A DNA stretch of 64,000 bases from Obelidium mucronatum. Lineage: Eukaryota > Chytridiomycota > Chytridiomycetes > Chytridiales > Chytriomycetaceae. The DNA lies in contig JAIVFH010000052.1 in NCBI GenBank assembly GCA_025765595.1, positions 151,501 through 215,500 on the forward strand, written 5' to 3'. How positions within the stretch are numbered: the first letter of the stretch is position 1; each line of letters opens with the position of its first letter. The position numbers and the translations under genes are program-made. Positions 58,777 to 64,000 of this stretch are shown piece by piece. The notes beneath the pieces were generated by a model. That model was not told the origin of the DNA, searched no databases, and was given only the letters and a program-made list of their open reading frames with translations.

Positions 58777-58850
58777 GTCGTGAGCCAGTGGGCAGCTTCG
58801 CCAAGCAGTCGAGAGGTCGTGCGAGGAGCTAGGCTAGCCGGCTAGATTGT

Positions 58851-61345
58851 CCTGCAAAAGACAATGCAGATGCAGTTCAGAGCAGATGCGGTTCAGACAA
58901 GTATACAAGCCATCAGAAGTGGATGGACGCATTCAGAGCAAATTTCCTATTCTGGGTTTGCCACTCCTGCTGAGTTATGGGCAGAACTTCAAAGTACAAA
59001 GGATCCTAATCGCAAGATGGATAGTTTGGTTGTGGACGCGCGTTTAAGGCATTAGCAATACCTGCACATCAGTCTATTCCTTTTATTATAAATAAATAAT
59101 TAAATAAATGGATAGTAAATAAATACACATTGCTCAACCCAGAGCTTGCAAAACTGATTCCCCTATCTTCCGATTGCAATCTGTGGCATTGCAATTGATG
59201 TTGAAGGTAACCGCTTTCTGCAAACTTTCCTGGTTACTCTTCACTGCCCAGCTTGCCGTTCCCATTCCATCTGCCAGAATCAGCCGGATTCTCTGCTTTC
59301 TAGTATCTGTTGCAAAAAGGCTGAAAGTAAAACAAGCAAACAAGAAGATGGAAAGGATGAGGCAGGCAAAAGTGGGATCAAAGAGAAAGTGATATCACCA
59401 AGTACAGAAGCGCATGCAATAAAGGAAAACCCTCTGACACAATTAAGGGATTTTTTCTTGCCAATACATTGGACCTACAGCGTTGTGTTGACTGTGACTG
59501 GCTGCTTTGCCCCACCAGGCTGAACGCAAACCTATTAAAACTGAATTAGAAAGAAGACATGCATTCTGGACTGCAACAAACAAGAAAAATAAAAACAAAC
59601 AACCAATATGACCTTCATAGATATAGCAAGAGCTGAAGTTGGGCTGGCCAACGAGTTGCAGAAGATTGGTGCAGGATTTTGTAAGGAAAGAAAAGAAAAA
59701 AACAAAGGAAAAGAGGAAAATTAAAACTGTCTACACAATCAATTGGAATGGTAGTAAACGTTGTTTTTACAACTTGAACGCTTTGGAAACCACTGTTTTT
59801 TCATATTCCCTGACTGGAATTGTAAAAACCAATTAATAAAATCACAGACAACCAAACTAAACATATAAACCAGAACTGCCTTTTAAAATTACAAGCTGCA
59901 AAGATCTTTCTTGATGAAAGTGTTGCCTGCTGGATGAGAGTGTTGTTTGTTTTTCATTTCCCACCGCTCTTGTCAAAAAATATTAAACAAAAAATACAAA
60001 ACCACTCTGAGCAGTCTGTGGTAATGAATGGGCTTTCTCATTCTCCCATTCCACAATCAACCAGATGATGAATGCGCTTTCTCATTCTCTCTGTTGTGGG
60101 GCTGCTCTGGTCTTGGTGTTTTCAGCCTTGGGGTCTCCACACAATGTCCTACCTGCCTGCCACTGAAAACACGCATATTTGTATTTTCCTTATTTTTATT
60201 CAACTCTCTCTGTATCGAATCTGGTGTTAAATTGTTGTATTTTGTACCAGTAGTTGGTTTGCCGCATTGCCAGCCATTCACTTCTGCCACCTCTAGTAAA
60301 ACATGCCACCTCTATGCTCAAAATGATGAAAATCAGATGATGAAAGGGCTTCCTCTTTCTCTCTGGCTTCTTGTCTGCTGTTCTTTCTGTTTGCAACATT
60401 GCCATGCTGCGGAACTGCCGCTATGCCACACACACACTCTTTCTCCTAAATACATCAATGCATCAGTTACATAAAAAGACAATGTTTGAATTGCAGATAA
60501 AAAGCAGATGATGAAAGGGCTTTCTCTTTCTCTCTGCTTTTTGTGCTGTTGTCACAGTAAGACCTGGTGCCGCTCCAATTCGCTGGAATATTAATTCAGC
60601 ACAGACAGACTTGCAAACAATGGTGAACTCCAGTCTAAATTTTTCCTTTGTTTTCTATTGTAGTTTTCTATTTTTATTTTTGAATGACAGATGGACGCGT
60701 TGCGTTGCAAAGCAAGTCCCACTATTCAAGCACAATTTCATTTGTGTTAAATTCAATGGAGCAAAGGTCCGGCTATGGGGACACTACCAGCTGCATTGCA
60801 AGCCAATTACGGCAGCTTCATCCAAGTGTTCCACCACCTGCACTTCTACAAGGCTGGGCAAAGCGGCCGTCAGTGTAAGCCAGAGACATACACAGTGGTT
60901 GGGGCCTTTGAAAACAACCAACATGTCAAGAAGGCATAGTAGCAGGAGCCGCTTCAGGAAGGAAGCGCAAGCAAGAAGGTAAAGCGCTGATTGGGGTTTT
61001 TTTTATTGATTGTTTCTTCAATATTTTGTTATTTTCAACTTTGTGCATCCTTTTTTTGTTTTTGTTTATTGTTGGTACTTTGGATTTTGTTTATTACTTT
61101 AAATACATATGTTATGGTTTTAAAACTTTTCTGCTCATTGTTTCTTACCTTTTTTGAAATAAAGTAAGGACTAGCTTTCAACTGGCTCTCCACTGGCTGT
61201 CAACTGGCTTGCGGCCTGTGAACTAACTGCAACGCGGCTGGCTTTCCACTGGTTAGCGGCTCGCACGCGGGTTGCCCACAGGTCGTGAGCAGCCTGCTAA
61301 GCGACCCGTTAGCGGCTCGCGAGGTCCGGCTCGCTATGGGGACAC
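58851..61345. other. Repeat-rich intergenic region
   Basis: About 2.5 kb with no supported gene. It contains an open frame at 58864-59055 (plus) and 59343-59134 (minus) without family match, four copies of a 33-bp unit at 60021-60536, and a GC-rich stretch of short imperfect repeats at 61165-61340 (TTAGCGGCTCGC twice). Probably decayed transposons. Confidence 0.5.
60021..60536. repeat. Dispersed 33-bp repeat, four copies
   Basis: Consensus CAGATGATGAAAGGGCTTTC followed by TCTTTCTCTCTG at about 60062, 60334 and 60505, with a partial copy at 60021. Same orientation, irregular spacing (41, 272 and 171 bp). Confidence 0.8.
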
Positions 61346-61967
61346 GTTTTTCCAAGTCCAGTGCATGCAATCGATTGATCCCAAACAGCCAGGGAAGCCA
61401 CGTGCGGCATTGACAGCACTTATTCTGCACCTCTCTTCAGGTGTAGGAGGTCAAAGTAATTCTTCTCGGTACAGCTCCACAACTCCTTGGCAGAAGCGCA
61501 CCAGGGACTCAAGGGCAGTTGACTCTCCAATCCGCAAGTATTTGTCCACAGAATCTGCAGCCCTACCATACGCAAGTATTCAAATTGCTGCAGTAAACTT
61601 TTGTAGATCAGAGAGTCCAAGTTGACCCACTGCATTTGGACGTTGAGTAAAATAGCTGTCATGCCTTTTCAGGTCCTCCAGTATACGCAGCGACAGCTGC
61701 TTTGAGATCCGGAAATATTGGTCAAAGTACTGTTCATACAAAGCACCATCCCCAAAATAGTTCCGGACTAGCACGTCATGGCCAGTTGAAGTTGCGGTTT
61801 ATATTGGGCCGTCTGCCCTCCCTGGAGCCACCATGCACCATTCCAGGCTTGTCACCAGCAAATTCCGTCATAACAGTTGCAGCGGCAGTCATGGCTGCCG
61901 TCATGACGTCCCAGTTTCCGTCATTGAAGATGCCATCAACGTAATCCAGAGGGTCCAGATACTCCAT
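61346..61967 (-). pseudogene. PIF/Harbinger-type DDE transposase relic
   Basis: Minus strand, reading GGSREGRRPNINRNF, a frameshift, LVRNYFGDGALYEQYFDQYF, HDSYFTQRPNAVGQLGLSDL, QKFTAAI, a TGA stop, ILAYGRAADSVDKYLRIGES, VRFCQGVVELYREE, a second [11 protein letters not shown], then [18 protein letters not shown]. These blocks are the standard start of plant- and fungus-type Harbinger transposases. It breaks off just after WKN, before the rest of the DDE domain. Both stops sit where the family has Arg, fitting CGA-to-TGA changes. Confidence 0.85.
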
Positions 61968-62270
61968 ACTGTCTGAATACCAATTTTAGGAGGTGACCTC
62001 TAAGGGTTTTTCCTGAATGCACAGCGACTTACATCAGAATGGTGCAGTTTCAGTTATTTACCGCTGTGTTTGTTGAGTTCAAAATACACTTTCAAAATTT
62101 ATTTTGAAGCAAAAAATTGAAAAATGTATTTTCCCACTGGAGATGCTCTAACGTCTCCCCCCTCCCATCCCCCAGCTCACCAGGAGCTGATCCTCCAGAG
62201 GCCTCATTAAAAAACTCCTGTGGGGAAAAAGAGAGCCCCCTCTTGAAAGATTCTTGTTCCTTGGATTGAC

Positions 62271-62312
<42 letters not shown>

Positions 62313-62728
62313 ATAAAGCAGACAGATTCTCATCATGAGTCAGCCTGCAATCCGTACTGCTTGCCTTGAGTCACTTCTTATTTTGCCTTCTTGTAGAGCT
62401 TCCTTATTTGTGTAAGTTGATATTAGAGGAAAGCTTATATTGGTTTTGACACGACAGCAGCCGGAAATTAAAAAAGTAAAAGATGATTACTCAGGTCAAG
62501 AAACCCTTCTTGAGACAGTTGTGTTCATGGTCAACTTTTACCCTCATTCATTATTAGATATAATTTATTGGATAATCAACAATAAAGAAAACTAGACGGG
62601 TTTGTTGAACGCGTTTGAGCGATTGATTCGCTAGGTTGGTTGTTACGCGCCCTACCGCCTAGTGAATTGTAGTATTGTTGAATTTGGTTGGAATTGGTAT
62701 TTGATTGGAGTTGATTTGGAATTTGAAG
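61968..62728. other. Intergenic region with C tract
   Basis: No gene. Contains the 38-C tract at 62273-62310 and short AT-rich sequence between two transposon relics. Confidence 0.5.
62273..62310. repeat. Homopolymer C tract, 38 nt
   Basis: Uninterrupted run of 38 C; unusually long for a G/C homopolymer. Its true length is uncertain in any assembly. Confidence 0.9.
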
Positions 62729-64000
62729 TTATTGACAGAGTGCGTTGCGTAGCGGAAGCCATGTTTGAACATAGGCTTTCCAGGCAGCGGTTTGCCATCG
62801 CCCCATAAATTGAATTGTTTTTGCTGGTGTACCGCGTAATGCGAGGTCAGTAGCACCACCACCACGTAGAGATTTGCTACCAATGTTGGAGTGGAGGTAG
62901 GCTTGCAGGCGTTGCATAAACCATTTGCGTGTGGGGACATTGCAAGCAGATGTCATGAAGAGTGGGGGGGAAGTTGGGAGACGAATACGTGAAGTTAAAT
63001 AAGCCATTATAATAGGAAGAGGATTGCAATCTTTCCAGTCTGGTTTATCAGAGATATAGCCCGGGCAACCAGCTGAGTTGGGATCACCCTTATGGTAAGG
63101 AAGATGATAGCTAAGGAAAGAAGGATGGTTGGGGTCATTTTAGTAGATAGAAGAAAGGAGAATACGATGGCTGCGATTGTAATGGGCTTCGGCAGGATTG
63201 TTAGAATCTACAAGTTCTCCTAATCTATGGAGAGCAATAAAACCAAAAATGAGGATTGCTTTAAAAAGGAGGTTGTCATGGTAGGAATCTTGGGAATTCC
63301 AATAACGGAGAAGGTAGCAGAATTCATGAAATTGGAGGATACGTTTGGGGGGTTTGACGTTGTGTGCAGGGTCACGACTCCAGTCTTTTTGAATTCCCCG
63401 AAGAAGTTGTAAGAGACTGGGATGAAGTCAAATAACTGTAGTTGACCAATCGGAATGACCGAGTTCGGTGTAAATGGCACCAATACCTGCAATGTATTGG
63501 TTGATGGTGGAAGGGTTGTAACCAGCTTGAGCCAGCCACGTGGCAAAATGAGCAACCTTGTTTGCAGAATCTGGAAGGAGATTTGAAGCGAGGGAGGGAT
63601 GTTGATGGCAAAATCGGATCCAATGACTCCAGGCATTTGCGTGGTCTTTCTTTGTGGAGAGTTTGTGAGATGCAGAGAGAAAAGAGAGAGTGGCTTGATT
63701 AATTTGAGAGTTGGTTGCAAGTGGAAGTTGCTTGCGGTTGTGGCAAGTTGCGGGAGGGATAGATGTTTGTTATGCAAACCATGCCATTTGAGAATTTGCG
63801 AGAAACAAAATGAGACAATAATAAGTTTTTATATAAAGACAGATTCAAAATATTTCACAATTGGGAGATTATTTGGTTCAAGTTGGATAAATTCTGCACC
63901 GGGTAGCATATTTTGTAATTGTACGATAGCATTTCGTGATAGCAAGTCTGCAATAATATTGTGTTGTGTTGAGATACGTTGGGGCATGATAGAGAATGAA
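62729..64000 (-). mobile_element. DIRS-like tyrosine-recombinase retrotransposon 2 (partial, degenerate)
   Basis: Minus strand from the right edge: the end of an RNase H domain (ISTQHNIIADLLSRNAIV, 63996-63850), then a tyrosine recombinase: WSHWIRFCHQHPSLASNLLP, HFATWLAQAGYNPSTINQYI, FGFIALHRLGELV (first Arg), SLRGGGATDLALRGTPAKT and GRWQTAAWKAYVQTWL (Tyr), stop at 62729. Two in-frame stops (TGA after STTVI, TAA after SSIY) kill it; both fit C-to-T changes. The RT should lie beyond position 64000. It differs clearly from retroelement 1. Confidence 0.8.

Larger units (their letters stand above)
55189..58850 (-). mobile_element. DIRS-like tyrosine-recombinase retrotransposon 1 (degenerate)
   Basis: On the minus strand the order is Gag-like ORF (58776-58135), reverse transcriptase plus RNase H (about 58080-56880), tyrosine recombinase (about 56976-55883), then a noncoding end with direct repeats of about 100 bp at 55845-55749 and 55289-55189. 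This order and the recombinase in place of an integrase define DIRS/PAT/Ngaro-type elements. The repeated block resembles the split direct repeats of PAT/Ngaro types. The partner repeat at the 5' end was not found, so the outer limits are approximate. Frameshifts, a stop and an RT deletion show the copy is dead. Confidence 0.8.

Noticed and set aside
60021..60536. CRISPR-like array
   Set aside because: Units are imperfect, spacing is irregular (41-272 bp), and the genome is eukaryotic.
61420..61662. 80-aa minus-strand frame ending in the Harbinger region
   Set aside because: It is out of frame with the transposase; the conserved blocks lie in the neighbouring frame interrupted by stops.

Overview
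The window is intron-rich nuclear DNA from a eukaryote, most likely a filamentous or zoosporic fungus (my best guess is Chytridiomycota; this is inference). The reasons are a fungalysin (M36) metalloprotease, a homeobox protein with the C-terminal region typical of fungal Phx1/Hoy1 factors, a UDP-GlcNAc pyrophosphorylase of the chitin precursor pathway, short introns (about 45-90 nt) with GT...AG borders, tyrosine-recombinase (DIRS-type) retroelements, and many lineage-specific zinc-finger and ankyrin proteins. I rebuilt exon-intron models by hand; in every model the exons sum to a whole number of codons, and where a family is known the junctions restore its conserved motifs.

Layout. 0.8-7.9 kb: a three-SH3 membrane protein, a four-span membrane protein, UAP1 and RVB1. 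8.0-13.0 kb: three nuclear-type genes (two C2H2-type zinc-finger genes and a PHD gene), two of them head to head with only 50 bp between start codons. 13.2-17.6 kb: an F-box/ankyrin protein and a fungalysin. 18.2-19.1 kb: two tiny paralogous genes of no known family. 19.4-31.1 kb: a homeobox factor, a 1409-residue coiled-coil/zinc-finger protein, cyclophilin A and a SUV4-20-like methyltransferase with PWWP and Tudor-like parts. 31.6-36.7 kb: IML1 (GATOR1). 36.7-39.1 and 49.7-52.0 kb: two nearly identical copies of a divergent gene pair (a TTLL12-N-like protein and a GATA factor). Between them lie a small membrane protein, an F-box/ankyrin protein, an adenylation-thiolation-ankyrin protein, a Cys-rich probable GPI protein and a coiled-coil protein. 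52.1-54.2 kb: a TPR-GT61 glycosyltransferase. 54.2-64 kb: a transposon graveyard with two DIRS-like retroelements, a Harbinger transposase relic, repeats and homopolymer tracts.

The most notable signal is a local protein family. Five copies of an apparently undescribed composite finger (a C2H2 finger, then an I-x-R linker, then a C-x-C-x(11-13)-H-x3-C knuckle) occur in three genes, and four of the five linkers are split by an intron in phase 1. A separate C-terminal domain of about 70 residues is shared by two of these genes and by the PHD gene. The 1409-residue member also carries three copies of a third unrecognised repeat. Together they look like a lineage-specific set of chromatin or transcription factors that grew by local duplication. 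A second candidate novelty is the pair of tiny genes at 18.2-19.1 kb, which share a conserved C-terminal motif with mostly synonymous differences.

Many genes also carry a sharply bounded, very GC-rich block near the 5' end of the coding sequence, encoding Ala/Arg/Asp-rich low-complexity protein. All five in-frame stops seen in the transposon relics fit single C-to-T transitions, which suggests RIP-like or methylation-driven decay.
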